The position numbers were made by a program, and so were the translations under genes. This document shows positions 1-6,327 of a stretch of DNA of 16,967 bases, one piece after another. Under the pieces are notes generated by a model, which saw nothing but the letters and a program-made list of their open reading frames with translations, did not search any database and had not been told where the DNA came from. Source of the DNA: an uncultured Trueperaceae bacterium. GTDB lineage: Bacteria; Deinococcota; Deinococci; Deinococcales; Trueperaceae. Every line of letters starts with the position of its first letter. The first letter of the stretch is position 1. The DNA lies in assembly GCA_937911855.1 (NCBI GenBank), contig CALDPK010000114.1:1-16967 (forward strand). Reading direction: 5' to 3'.

Positions 1-409
1 GGCCGTCCGGGATGCGGTGCAGGTTCCTGGCCGGTGTGACCATGAACTGCGCCATCGCTCCGTCCACCTTCGAGCCGATGGAGCGCCGTTCGCCACACAG
101 GTTGGGGCGGCCCCTTCGGCACTGCAGGCAGTGGCCGCACGTGTGGAAGTAAGTCTCGGACGTCACCCGCTCACCGACCTGCCAGCCGGTCACGCCCTGC
201 CCCAGCTGGCTGATGGTGCCGGCAAGTTCATGGCCGATCGTGACAGGTGGCTCCGTGGCGAACTCGTCGAGGTAGATGTGCAGGTCGGTGCCGCAGATGC
301 CGGTGCTGTCGATCGCCAGCACCACCTGACCGGGACCGGCGACGGGTTCCGGCACCGTTTCCAGGGACAGGTTGCCGGTGCCCCGGGCCAGCTTCCGCAG
401 CGCCTTCAT
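1..409 (-). CDS. Zinc-dependent medium-chain alcohol/polyol dehydrogenase, N-terminal part (C-terminus beyond the left edge)
   Basis: This would be an NAD(P)-dependent oxidation of an alcohol or polyol in the cytoplasm. The visible 136 residues are the GroES-like catalytic domain of the zinc MDR family. The catalytic zinc site is seen as Cys39 in GICGTDLH and the His60-Glu61 pair in IGHELAG. The structural zinc lobe is complete, with Cys91, Cys94, Cys97 and Cys105. The Rossmann domain lies outside the window, so cofactor and substrate cannot be read; sorbitol, threonine or other dehydrogenase are all possible. The ATG overlaps the TGA of the upstream permease (ATGA at 406-409), so it is very likely translationally coupled to the sugar importer. 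By inference it acts on the imported compound or its product. Confidence 0.9.
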   Translation of the reverse strand, partial: MKALRKLARGTGNLSLETVPEPVAGPGQVVLAIDSTGICGTDLHIYLDEFATEPPVTIGHELAGTISQLGQGVTGWQVGERVTSETYFHTCGHCLQCRRGRPNLCGERRSIGSKVDGAMAQFMVTPARNLHRIPDG

Positions 410-1239
410 CCCTTGACCGCTCCCATGGTCAGTCCTGAGATGATGTACCGCTGGATGAACAGCGTCAGCAGCACCACGGGCAGCGTGATCAGCACGGCGG
501 CAGCACCGAGTCCGCCGAAGTCGATCTGGCCGTAGGAGATGAAGTTGAACACTGCCACCGGCACGGGCTGGGTTCTGGGTCCGGACAGCACGAGGCTGAA
601 CAGGAACTGGTTCCAGCTGAATATGAAGGCCAGGATGCTGGCCGCCACTATCCCGGGGCCACTTACAGGCAGCACGATGCGGAAGAAGGTCGCCAGCCTG
701 CTGGCGCCATCCACGAATGCTGCTTCCTCGAGCTCACGTGGAACGTCTTCGAAGAAGCTGATCATTATCCACACGATGAGCGGCAGCCCGACTATCAGGT
801 GGGTCAGGGTGAGCGCAGCGAAAGTGTCGATCATGCCCAGCTGCCGGAACGCGATGTACCAGGGCACCAGGTAGGTGATGTAAGGGGTCAGTCTCGCTAT
901 GAGGATGGCAAGTGCCAGCCCGTTCTGCTTGAAGCGGGCGATGGCGTAGGCTGCCGGCAGGCCCAGGACCAGGCCGAAGCCCGTGGACAGCAGTGCGATT
1001 ATCAGCGAGTTCAGGGTGTAGCGCAGGAAGTCGTTGCCCTGGATCACGTTGCGGTAGTTGGCCAGGGTCGGCTCGAAAATCCAGACCGGCACGGGACTGG
1101 TGTTGTCCACCTGGTTGCGGAAGCTGGTCAGGATCATCCAGTAGAACGGGAACAGCATTATTATCAGCACCGCCGCCATGAGCACGTAGATGGCGATCTT
1201 TTTGATCCGCTGGTTGCGCCTGAAGCCGGTCGGCGTCAC
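406..1239 (-). CDS. ABC sugar transporter inner-membrane permease, MalG type
   Basis: This is one of the two membrane subunits of a CUT1 carbohydrate importer, 277 aa. It has a hydrophobic segment at about residues 13-36 and further membrane spans to the C-terminus. The cytoplasmic EAA loop that docks the ATPase is at residues 172-179 (EAAFVDGA) followed by a conserved IVLP. I place the start at the GTG at 1239: it is preceded by a good Shine-Dalgarno AGGAGG, and the protein then begins just before the first membrane span, as usual for MalG proteins. The frame stays open further upstream to about 1608, but that part runs over the MalF-like gene in another frame and has no family resemblance. 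The GTG overlaps the upstream stop codon (GTGA), indicating coupled translation with its partner. Confidence 0.93.
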   Translation of the reverse strand: MTPTGFRRNQRIKKIAIYVLMAAVLIIMLFPFYWMILTSFRNQVDNTSPVPVWIFEPTLANYRNVIQGNDFLRYTLNSLIIALLSTGFGLVLGLPAAYAIARFKQNGLALAILIARLTPYITYLVPWYIAFRQLGMIDTFAALTLTHLIVGLPLIVWIMISFFEDVPRELEEAAFVDGASRLATFFRIVLPVSGPGIVAASILAFIFSWNQFLFSLVLSGPRTQPVPVAVFNFISYGQIDFGGLGAAAVLITLPVVLLTLFIQRYIISGLTMGAVKG

Positions 1240-2108
1240 GACGTCCTCCTGCGGACGATGTTGAGAAGGATTGCTATGCCCAGCACCAGGAACATCAGGA
1301 ATATCAGCAGTGACGCGGCGTAGCCTGCCCTGAAGAACTCGAACCCACTGCGGAACGCGTACACGTTCAGCGTCTCCGTCGCAGTACCCGGGCCGCCGCC
1401 GGTGATTACGTAGATGATGTCGAACGTCTTGAGTGCGTCTATGGCGCGGAGGATGAGCGCCACGACCACTGCGCCGCGCACCGACGGCAGGGTTATGTGC
1501 CAGAAAACCTGCCAGCCGTTCGCACCGTCGATGCGAGCTGCCTCGTAATGCTCTGCCGGCACGCCCTGCAGCGCCGCTATCAGGATGAGCGCCACCATCG
1601 GTGTCCACTGCCAGATGTCCACCATGATCAGCGAGGGCAGCGCCAGGCTCGCGTCAGCAACCCACAGTGAACGCGGCAGGCCCAGGGTCTCGAGGAAGTA
1701 ATTGAGCACGCCCAGGCTGGGGTTGAACATGAGCGCCCAGATGAGCGCGATGGCCACCGGCGTCGCCACCATCGGCAGGAGGATGATGGTACGGATGAGG
1801 CCTTTGCCGGGCATCTCGCGGCTGAACAGCACGGCTATGCCCATGCCGATCACCAGCTGCAGGGGAACGGCGACGCCGCTGAATATCAGGGTGTTCTTCA
1901 CGCCGTTGTAGAAGCGCCGGTCGGCGAGCACGTCGGTGAAGTTCTGGAATCCCACGAGGGTAGGGGGACGGCCGATGAACCAGTCGTGCAGGGCGATCAC
2001 GAAATTCGCAAGCATCGGCAGTGCGATGAGCACCACCAGCGCGATTACGGCAGGAAGCGGGAACAGCCACGCTGCATTGCGTTCGATGAAGTTGCCGGCC
2101 TGTCTCAT
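1236..2108 (-). CDS. ABC sugar transporter inner-membrane permease, MalF type
   Basis: The second membrane subunit of the CUT1 importer, 290 aa. The first span is at about residues 14-40, followed by a periplasmic loop and a typical binding-protein-dependent permease core. The ATPase-contact EAA loop is at residues 189-196 (EAARIDGA) followed by HITLPSVRG, and the family-typical GGGPGTATETLNVYAF comes before the last span. It lacks the long periplasmic domain of E. coli MalF, which is usual for CUT1 systems for monosaccharides, polyols and many oligosaccharides. It lies 116 nt after the binding-protein gene, separated from it by a hairpin, and overlaps the next permease by 4 nt. The substrate cannot be read from the permease. 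Confidence 0.93.
   Translation of the reverse strand: MRQAGNFIERNAAWLFPLPAVIALVVLIALPMLANFVIALHDWFIGRPPTLVGFQNFTDVLADRRFYNGVKNTLIFSGVAVPLQLVIGMGIAVLFSREMPGKGLIRTIILLPMVATPVAIALIWALMFNPSLGVLNYFLETLGLPRSLWVADASLALPSLIMVDIWQWTPMVALILIAALQGVPAEHYEAARIDGANGWQVFWHITLPSVRGAVVVALILRAIDALKTFDIIYVITGGGPGTATETLNVYAFRSGFEFFRAGYAASLLIFLMFLVLGIAILLNIVRRRTS
1245..1250 (-). promoter_or_regulatory. Ribosome binding site of the MalG-like permease
   Basis: AGGAGG lies 5 nt before the GTG at 1239, inside the 3' end of the preceding permease gene. It decides the start against the much longer open frame upstream. Confidence 0.75.
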
Positions 2109-2169
2109 GCGGCGCCTGCTGGCTGGCCGGAGGTCTGCTTGGGCACTGCCTGTCTCCAGTTCAATTCAG

Positions 2170-2198
2170 CGGCAGCCCAGCTGAAACCTGGGCTGCCG
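2170..2198 (-). other. Perfect 11-bp stem-loop between the binding-protein and permease genes
   Basis: The arms CGGCAGCCCAG (2170-2180) and CTGGGCTGCCG (2188-2198) are fully complementary around a 7-nt loop. No run of T follows on the minus strand, so it is not a convincing intrinsic terminator. In malE-type operons a hairpin here often protects the binding-protein mRNA from 3' decay, giving more binding protein than permease. That role is inferred by analogy. Confidence 0.7.
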
Positions 2199-2224
2199 TC
2201 GATCAGGATGTTTTCAGTTGCGGC

Positions 2225-3517
2225 TCAGCGGGTGCGCTGCACGGCAAGGTCGATGTCGGCCGCGGCGGCTTCAAGCGCCTGGGCGACGTCCTGGCCCTGC
2301 AGGGCGGCGACGATCGCCTGACCGTAAGCGTCGCGTGCTTCAGGTACCGGGATGATCGGCGGGTTCCAGTCGCCCTGGCCGATGTTGAACGATTCCCTCG
2401 AGGCTGCGTTCCAGTCTTCCGGTGCGGTTTCGGTGAACTCAGGAGCCTGCCAGGCGCTTTCACGCGCGGCCGGTACACCGGACAGCAGGGCACTGAGCTG
2501 GTTGTCCTTGGAGAGCGCCCACTGGATGAACAGCCAGGCAGCTTCAGGGTTGTCGGAGGCAGCGTTGATCGACAGGCCCCAGGTCAGCACGGCAGGTACG
2601 CTGCCGGCGGGTCCGGCGGGCAGCACCGCGTAGCCGGTGTTGTCGATGACGACGGGGATAGCCTGTTCGGGATCCTCGACGATGGAGCGGAACACGTTGG
2701 CGTCGAGCACCATGGCTACCTGACCCTGGGCGTACAGACCCATCACTTCAGCCCAGTGCAGGTTGGCGGGTCCGGGAGGGCCGTAGTTGCGGAGCAGGTT
2801 GGCGTAGTACTCAAGCGCTGCCTGGCTCTCTTCGCTGGCCAGGGCGGAGGTGCCGTCCTCGTTCAGCCACTCGCCGCCGAACGAGTAGAGCAGGTTGACT
2901 ATCTGGCTGGTGGCGGCAGCGCCGCGACCGCGCATGGCGAAGCCTGCCACACCGTCACCGTGCAGCATCTCCGCATATTCCAGGAGTTCGTCGAGCGTTT
3001 CAGGCGGTCCGTCCAGGCCGGCTGCCTCGAACAGGTCCTTGCGGTAGAAGAGCAGGCTGGATTCGATCTGCAATGGCAGGCCCACATAACCTTCCTCGGT
3101 TTCGAAGCTGCTCATGGCGCCGCCGAAGAAGTCTTCCAGGTCCAGGTCGGGGTGGGTGAGGCTCTCGTCGGCCATGAGTTCATCGAGGTGGAGCAGCCAG
3201 CCTGCACCCATGTACTGGGCGCCTGCCTGGCCGGGCATGAACATGTAGCCGTCCAGGGTGCTGGCTCCCCCGCCGACCTCGAGCAGGCGGCGCTGACGGA
3301 ACTGGTCTTCGGGGAATGCCTCGAGCGTCACGTCTATACCGGTGAGTTCCTCGAACTCGGGTACCAGCGGCTCGAGCCAGTCGGTGAACGGATGGCGGTT
3401 CATGAGGAAGCGGATGCTCTCCCCTTCCTGCGAGCGCCAGTCGAAGTCCTGCGCTCCGGCAAGCGCGAACGATCCAAGCAATGAAGCTACGGCGATGTTT
3501 CGGATGAGTGCTTTCAC
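2225..3517 (-). CDS. ABC transporter extracellular sugar-binding protein (SBP family 1)
   Basis: This is the periplasmic receptor of the importer, 430 aa, the usual size for CUT1 binding proteins. Residues 1-22 form a signal peptide (basic start, hydrophobic core, AGA cleavage site, no lipobox cysteine), so it should be a soluble periplasmic protein rather than a lipoprotein. The mature part has features of the family: an early FxxxTGIDVTLE strand, the LLFYRKDLFEAAGL segment, WLFIQWALS near the hinge, and a C-terminal helical repeat. The GTG start at 3517 follows GGAGG at a good distance, and a TATACT -10 box lies 33 nt upstream. First gene of the operon, with both permeases downstream. The ligand is unknown; the dehydrogenase at the end of the operon makes a sugar or polyol likely. 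Confidence 0.93.
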   Translation of the reverse strand: MKALIRNIAVASLLGSFALAGAQDFDWRSQEGESIRFLMNRHPFTDWLEPLVPEFEELTGIDVTLEAFPEDQFRQRRLLEVGGGASTLDGYMFMPGQAGAQYMGAGWLLHLDELMADESLTHPDLDLEDFFGGAMSSFETEEGYVGLPLQIESSLLFYRKDLFEAAGLDGPPETLDELLEYAEMLHGDGVAGFAMRGRGAAATSQIVNLLYSFGGEWLNEDGTSALASEESQAALEYYANLLRNYGPPGPANLHWAEVMGLYAQGQVAMVLDANVFRSIVEDPEQAIPVVIDNTGYAVLPAGPAGSVPAVLTWGLSINAASDNPEAAWLFIQWALSKDNQLSALLSGVPAARESAWQAPEFTETAPEDWNAASRESFNIGQGDWNPPIIPVPEARDAYGQAIVAALQGQDVAQALEAAAADIDLAVQRTR

Positions 3518-3550
3518 CTTAAGACCTCCAGGCCAGATTTGTTTGGCGCA

Positions 3551-3556
3551 AGTATA
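3551..3556 (-). promoter_or_regulatory. Putative -10 box of the sugar importer operon
   Basis: TATACT on the minus strand lies 33 nt upstream of the GTG start, allowing a leader of about 27 nt that includes the GGAGG ribosome site. No clear -35 hexamer is visible 16-18 nt upstream, so an activator may be needed or the site may be weak. Confidence 0.5.
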
Positions 3557-3633
3557 GCCCAGGGACGATCTTCAGCAGCCGTGCGCGCTGCGGAAGCCGA
3601 CACAGGGTCCGTCCGTGCCGTCCGCCTTGCGTA

Positions 3634-3639
3634 TACGAT
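3634..3639 (+). promoter_or_regulatory. Putative TANNNT -10 box of a leaderless methyltransferase transcript
   Basis: TACGAT is followed by 6 nt and then the ATG at 3646. No Shine-Dalgarno sequence fits between them, so transcription probably begins at or next to the start codon. This is the arrangement known for leaderless genes of Deinococcus. Confidence 0.5.
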
Positions 3640-3645
3640 TGGGCC

Positions 3646-4416
3646 ATGACGAGTGACAGGCACATCACGGAGAACCGCAGGTACTGGGACGGACGTGCCC
3701 ACGACTGGGTAGCGGCAGGCGAGCAATCCTGGGCTCTTGATCAGCCTGTCTGGGGCATCTGGGGCGTGCCTGAGGCAGAACTGGAGATGCTGCCGGAAAC
3801 GATGCACGGCCTGAACGCGGTGGAACTCGGCTGCGGTACGGGTTACGTGTCGGCCTGGATGGCCAGGCGGGGTGCGACGGTCACCGGCATCGACCTGTCG
3901 GAACAGCAGCTTGCCACGGCGCGCCGGCTTGCACGCGAACACGATGTCGATGTCGAGTTCGTGCACGGCAACGCCGAGGCCACACCGTTCGCCGGGGGCC
4001 AGTTCGACTTCGCCGTCAGCGAGTACGGGGCCGCCATCTGGTGTGACCCTTACGTGTGGATACCGGAGGCCCACCGGCTGCTCAGGCCGGGCGGTCAGCT
4101 GGTCTTCCTGGGTAATCACCCGCTGGCGGCCGTGTGCGCAACCGAAGACGGTGGCAGCACCGGCGAGCGGCTCCTCAGACCCTACTTCGACCTGCATATG
4201 CAGGACTGGTCTGAAGCCGAGATTGATCCGGGCGGTATCGAGTTCAACCTGCCGGTCTCGGCGTGGTTTGCCCTGTTCAGGGAGGTCGGTTTCGCGGTGG
4301 AGGATTACCGGGAACCCAGGCCAGCTGAACCCGGTGCCGGCAAGCAGTTCACCCAGCCGGCTGAATGGGCGTACCGCTTCCCCGGTGAGCAGGTGTGGAA
4401 ACTCCGTAAGCTCTGA
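3646..4416 (+). CDS. Class I SAM-dependent methyltransferase, substrate unknown
   Basis: Cytoplasmic methyl transfer from S-adenosylmethionine, 256 aa. The SAM-binding motif I is VELGCGTGYVSAWMARRG (about residues 59-76). The acidic end of strand 2 is GIDLS (81-85), the motif with the adenine-contacting acidic region is VHGNAEATPF (107-116), and the post-motif HRLLRPGGQLVF is at 143-154. This is the UbiE/Methyltransf_11 type. The acceptor site is not diagnostic, so a small-molecule, quinone or lipid substrate cannot be chosen. It stands alone, divergent from the sugar importer and convergent with the DUF4142 gene. The start is supported by the leaderless -10 box and by the conserved N-terminal RxYWDxRAxDW segment, which is typical of this group. 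Confidence 0.9.
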   Translation: MTSDRHITENRRYWDGRAHDWVAAGEQSWALDQPVWGIWGVPEAELEMLPETMHGLNAVELGCGTGYVSAWMARRGATVTGIDLSEQQLATARRLAREHDVDVEFVHGNAEATPFAGGQFDFAVSEYGAAIWCDPYVWIPEAHRLLRPGGQLVFLGNHPLAAVCATEDGGSTGERLLRPYFDLHMQDWSEAEIDPGGIEFNLPVSAWFALFREVGFAVEDYREPRPAEPGAGKQFTQPAEWAYRFPGEQVWKLRKL

Positions 4417-4428
4417 GGGCATGAAAAT

Positions 4429-4453
4429 GGCGCCGGGAGAGTCTCCCGGCGCC
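4429..4453. terminator. Perfect 11-bp hairpin between convergent genes, probable bidirectional terminator
   Basis: The arms GGCGCCGGGAG (4429-4439) and CTCCCGGCGCC (4443-4453) enclose only AGT. The hairpin sits 12 nt after the methyltransferase stop and 26 nt after the DUF4142 stop. On the minus strand it is followed by ATTTTC, a short U-rich run; on the plus strand there is none. Its position between two 3' ends strongly suggests transcript-end formation or protection, serving mainly the minus-strand gene. Confidence 0.65.
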
Positions 4454-4479
4454 TGATTGCGTCATTGTCTGAACTGTGC

Positions 4480-5220
4480 TCAGCCGTTGTTGTTTTCGCC
4501 TTCGGGCTGCTCTTCTTCGACAGGCTCCTCAGCGGGCTGTTCTTCAGTGGACTCCTCTTCGTCCGCAGGCTGCTCGTCAGTGGCCTCGTCATCGGTTGCG
4601 GGCTCTTCTTCCTGCGGTTGTTCTTCGGCAGGCTCTTCACCTTCCGCAGGTGCCTCAGTATCGTTCATGCCCTCCATGTCGGTTGACATGGTCGCGATTG
4701 CTTCAGCGCTGAACGGATCGCTCACCCCGTGCGTTTCCATCAGTTCCCTGACGCGCGCAAGGTGGTTGGCCACTTCGCCGGCAGTCTGGCTGACGAACTG
4801 CTGCAGGTCCTGGTCCTCGGCGGTGCTCGCACCGATCTGATAGACGGCAAGAGCGGACTTGTGGGCAAGCAGCTGCTGGGTCAGGTACTCATGCTCGAAT
4901 TCGGTGCCTTCGAGCTGACCCAGGTAGTTGAGCTTGACACCGTGTGCCGGGGACGCGAGGAACTCGGCATCTACACCCAGGTTGTCGGACATTTCCTGCA
5001 GGCGTTCGCTTGTTGCGGTGTGAGCGTCGATCATCTGCTGAGCGAACTCGCGGATGTCTTCGCTTTCGGCGCGTTCAAGTGCGAGCTCGGACGACAGAAT
5101 CTCATAGGCATCGCCCTGCAGGCCTGTACGGACAAGCGCTTCATCGACGCTCATGTCCTGCTGGGCCAGAGCGCTCCCTGCGAGGAAAAGTGCGGCTATT
5201 GGAATAAGGAATTTTTTCAT
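4480..5220 (-). CDS. Secreted DUF4142 (ferritin-like fold) protein with acidic low-complexity tail
   Basis: 246 aa with unknown biochemical role. Residues 1-19 are a signal peptide ending ALA, so the protein is exported. Residues of about 24-165 match the DUF4142 four-helix bundle: an alanine-rich first helix, FAQQMIDAHT at 59-68, EHEYLTQQLLAHKSAL at 109-124, and VANHLARVREL at 150-160. Residues from about 188 to the end are almost only Glu, Asp, Pro, Gln, Ala and Thr in an irregular EEQPAEE-like repeat, which should be disordered and very negatively charged. DUF4142 proteins are often linked with envelope stress, but no reaction is established. The start has GGGGG upstream, and a possible TACCTT -10 box lies at 5241-5246. 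It is a single gene, convergent with the methyltransferase. Confidence 0.88.
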   Translation of the reverse strand: MKKFLIPIAALFLAGSALAQQDMSVDEALVRTGLQGDAYEILSSELALERAESEDIREFAQQMIDAHTATSERLQEMSDNLGVDAEFLASPAHGVKLNYLGQLEGTEFEHEYLTQQLLAHKSALAVYQIGASTAEDQDLQQFVSQTAGEVANHLARVRELMETHGVSDPFSAEAIATMSTDMEGMNDTEAPAEGEEPAEEQPQEEEPATDDEATDEQPADEEESTEEQPAEEPVEEEQPEGENNNG

Positions 5221-5340
5221 GCAATCTACCCCCGGCGCTCAAGGTAGTACCCGCAGGCGTACATGTATTGGGCGTAAAGCACATTCTGCGCCGTGTCCGG
5301 AACTGCGTTGCAGGCTGCATTATCCGCTCCTGACAGCGGC

Positions 5341-5346
5341 TACGCT
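5341..5346 (+). promoter_or_regulatory. Putative TANNNT -10 box of a leaderless SRPBCC transcript
   Basis: TACGCT is followed by CAGCAG and then the ATG at 5353. There is no ribosome site. Nearly the same string precedes the start of the YjdM-like gene (minus strand, 6224-6209). Confidence 0.45.
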
Positions 5347-5352
5347 CAGCAG

Positions 5353-5859
5353 ATGAGGCCGGGCGAGGGCAGCGTGGTCACGAGCGTTGAAGTGGGTGCA
5401 CCTCTTACACACGTGTTCGAGGTGTTCACCCATGAACTTGGTGACTGGTGGCCAGCGGAGTACACGTTCAGTTACCGCAGGCTCGCGGGTGCCAGCATCG
5501 AACATTTCGAGGGTGGAGCCTGGTTCGAGGTGGATGCCGACGGCGTCCGCACCGAATGGGGTGAGGTTCGGGCGTGGGACGCACCGGACCGGCTGGTCCT
5601 CTCCTGGCGAATAGGCCCGGAGAGGACGCAGGAACGACCTGAAAACGCCAGCGAGATAGAAGTCCGTTTCACCAGCCTGGCTGCGGACCGCACCCAGGTC
5701 CAGGTGGAGCACCGGGATTTCGGACGGCACGGACCGGGTGGCGATGCCATGCGTGAAGGAATGGCATCGGACCGCGGCTGGAGCCGGATCCTCGATGGAT
5801 TCAGGCGCGCAGCTTCATGGCCGGAAGCCGGCCGGGTGGACAGTCACCAGCCCCTGTGA
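5353..5859 (+). CDS. SRPBCC/AHSA1-like (START-fold) protein
   Basis: 168 aa, cytoplasmic. It has the helix-grip fold pattern of the Activator of Hsp90 ATPase homologue 1-like family: SVEVGAPLTHVFEVFTHELGDWWP near the N-terminus, then GGAWFEVDADGVRTEWGEVRAWDAPDRLVLSWRI at about 54-87, and a C-terminal helix GWSRILDGFRRA. Family members bind hydrophobic ligands or act as accessory domains of toxin or regulatory systems, but no ligand can be assigned here. I prefer the ATG at 5353 to an in-frame start at 5293, because the domain begins just after it and a TANNNT box sits 6 nt before it. It ends 7 nt from the convergent YjdM-like gene. No ArsR regulator, a common partner, is adjacent. Confidence 0.85.
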   Translation: MRPGEGSVVTSVEVGAPLTHVFEVFTHELGDWWPAEYTFSYRRLAGASIEHFEGGAWFEVDADGVRTEWGEVRAWDAPDRLVLSWRIGPERTQERPENASEIEVRFTSLAADRTQVQVEHRDFGRHGPGGDAMREGMASDRGWSRILDGFRRAASWPEAGRVDSHQPL

Positions 5860-5866
5860 CTTCGGG

Positions 5867-6211
5867 TCAGGCTTTCTTCACGACACTTGATTTGAGTTTC
5901 ATGCGGCCGAAGCCGTCGATACGGCAGTCGATGTCATGGCCGTCGACCGGCTCGGTGAGCCGGATGCCGCGCACCTTGGTGCCCGATTTCAGGATGGATT
6001 GAGCTCCCTTGATCTTCAGGTCCTGAACCACGACCACGGAATCACCGTCGGCCAGCACGTTCCCTACCGAATCACGCACTTCGCTGCTGGCAGCAGCGGC
6101 TTCGGCTTCCTCCGCAGGACTCCACTCGTGCCCGCACAGCGAACAGACGAGCATCTCTTCAAGTTGATACGTGTGCTCACTCGCACACTCGGGACAGACA
6201 GTGTTGCTCAT
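5867..6211 (-). CDS. yjdM: YjdM/PhnA-family zinc-ribbon protein
   Basis: 114 aa, the usual length of this family. The N-terminal zinc ribbon has Cys6, Cys9, Cys23 and Cys26 (CPECASEHTY and CSLCGHEW). It is followed by an alanine/glutamate linker and the C-terminal SH3-like PhnA domain, with DSVVVVQDLKIKG (57-69), a lysine-rich GTKVRGIRL, and GHDIDCRIDGFGRMKLKS at the end. The family was named alkylphosphonate utilisation protein PhnA because it lay next to the phn genes of E. coli, but it is not required for phosphonate use and its job is unknown. No phosphonate gene is near it here. I choose the ATG at 6211 over the ATG at 6223: the former starts exactly as the family does and lies 7 nt after a TATGCT box. 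Confidence 0.9.
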   Translation of the reverse strand: MSNTVCPECASEHTYQLEEMLVCSLCGHEWSPAEEAEAAAASSEVRDSVGNVLADGDSVVVVQDLKIKGAQSILKSGTKVRGIRLTEPVDGHDIDCRIDGFGRMKLKSSVVKKA

Positions 6212-6218
6212 GCTGCTG

Positions 6219-6224
6219 AGCATA
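6219..6224 (-). promoter_or_regulatory. Putative TANNNT -10 box of a leaderless yjdM transcript
   Basis: TATGCT on the minus strand is followed by CAGCAGC and the ATG at 6211. The alternative ATG at 6223 lies inside the box, so a transcript started here could only use 6211. Confidence 0.5.
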
Positions 6225-6275
6225 GCCCGGAACCGGCTGGAACACGAATTCCGGCCTTCCGCCGGCCGGCGCGAT

Positions 6276-6281
6276 TACAAT
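6276..6281 (+). promoter_or_regulatory. Putative -10 box for the glycerophosphodiesterase gene
   Basis: TACAAT lies 46 nt upstream of the ATG at 6328. A transcript starting about 7 nt downstream would open with the inverted repeats at 6287-6305. No convincing -35 hexamer is seen. Confidence 0.45.
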
Positions 6282-6286
6282 CAGGC

Positions 6287-6305
6287 CTGAACGGTTCAGA
6301 ACCGT
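6287..6305 (+). promoter_or_regulatory. Overlapping inverted repeats in the leader of the glycerophosphodiesterase gene, possible operator
   Basis: CTGAAC-G-GTTCAG (6287-6299) is a perfect inverted repeat around one base. It overlaps a second one, ACGGTT-CAG-AACCGT (6291-6305). They sit just downstream of the TACAAT box, where a repressor would block transcription. They could also be alternative RNA folds. No regulator gene is adjacent. Confidence 0.4.
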
Positions 6306-6327
6306 GCGGAAAGAGGGATTAAAGCGA

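Noticed and set aside
406..1608. A 400-codon minus-strand frame that would extend the MalG-like permease upstream
   Set aside because: The extra N-terminal part runs over the MalF-like gene in another frame and is Arg/His/Gly-rich without family similarity. The GTG at 1239 with AGGAGG fits.
2756..3484. Plus-strand frame of 242 codons opposite the sugar-binding protein
   Set aside because: It is antisense to a typical binding protein, with shadow composition.
3514..4422. Long minus-strand frame (302 codons) opposite the methyltransferase
   Set aside because: It is antisense to a gene with clear motifs, has shadow-like composition from high GC, and has no recognisable domain.
4465..4686. Short plus-strand frame coding a very hydrophobic, membrane-like peptide
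   Set aside because: It is the reverse complement of the Glu-rich tail of the DUF4142 gene. GAA/GAG codons read backwards give Phe and Leu, so the hydrophobic look is an artefact.
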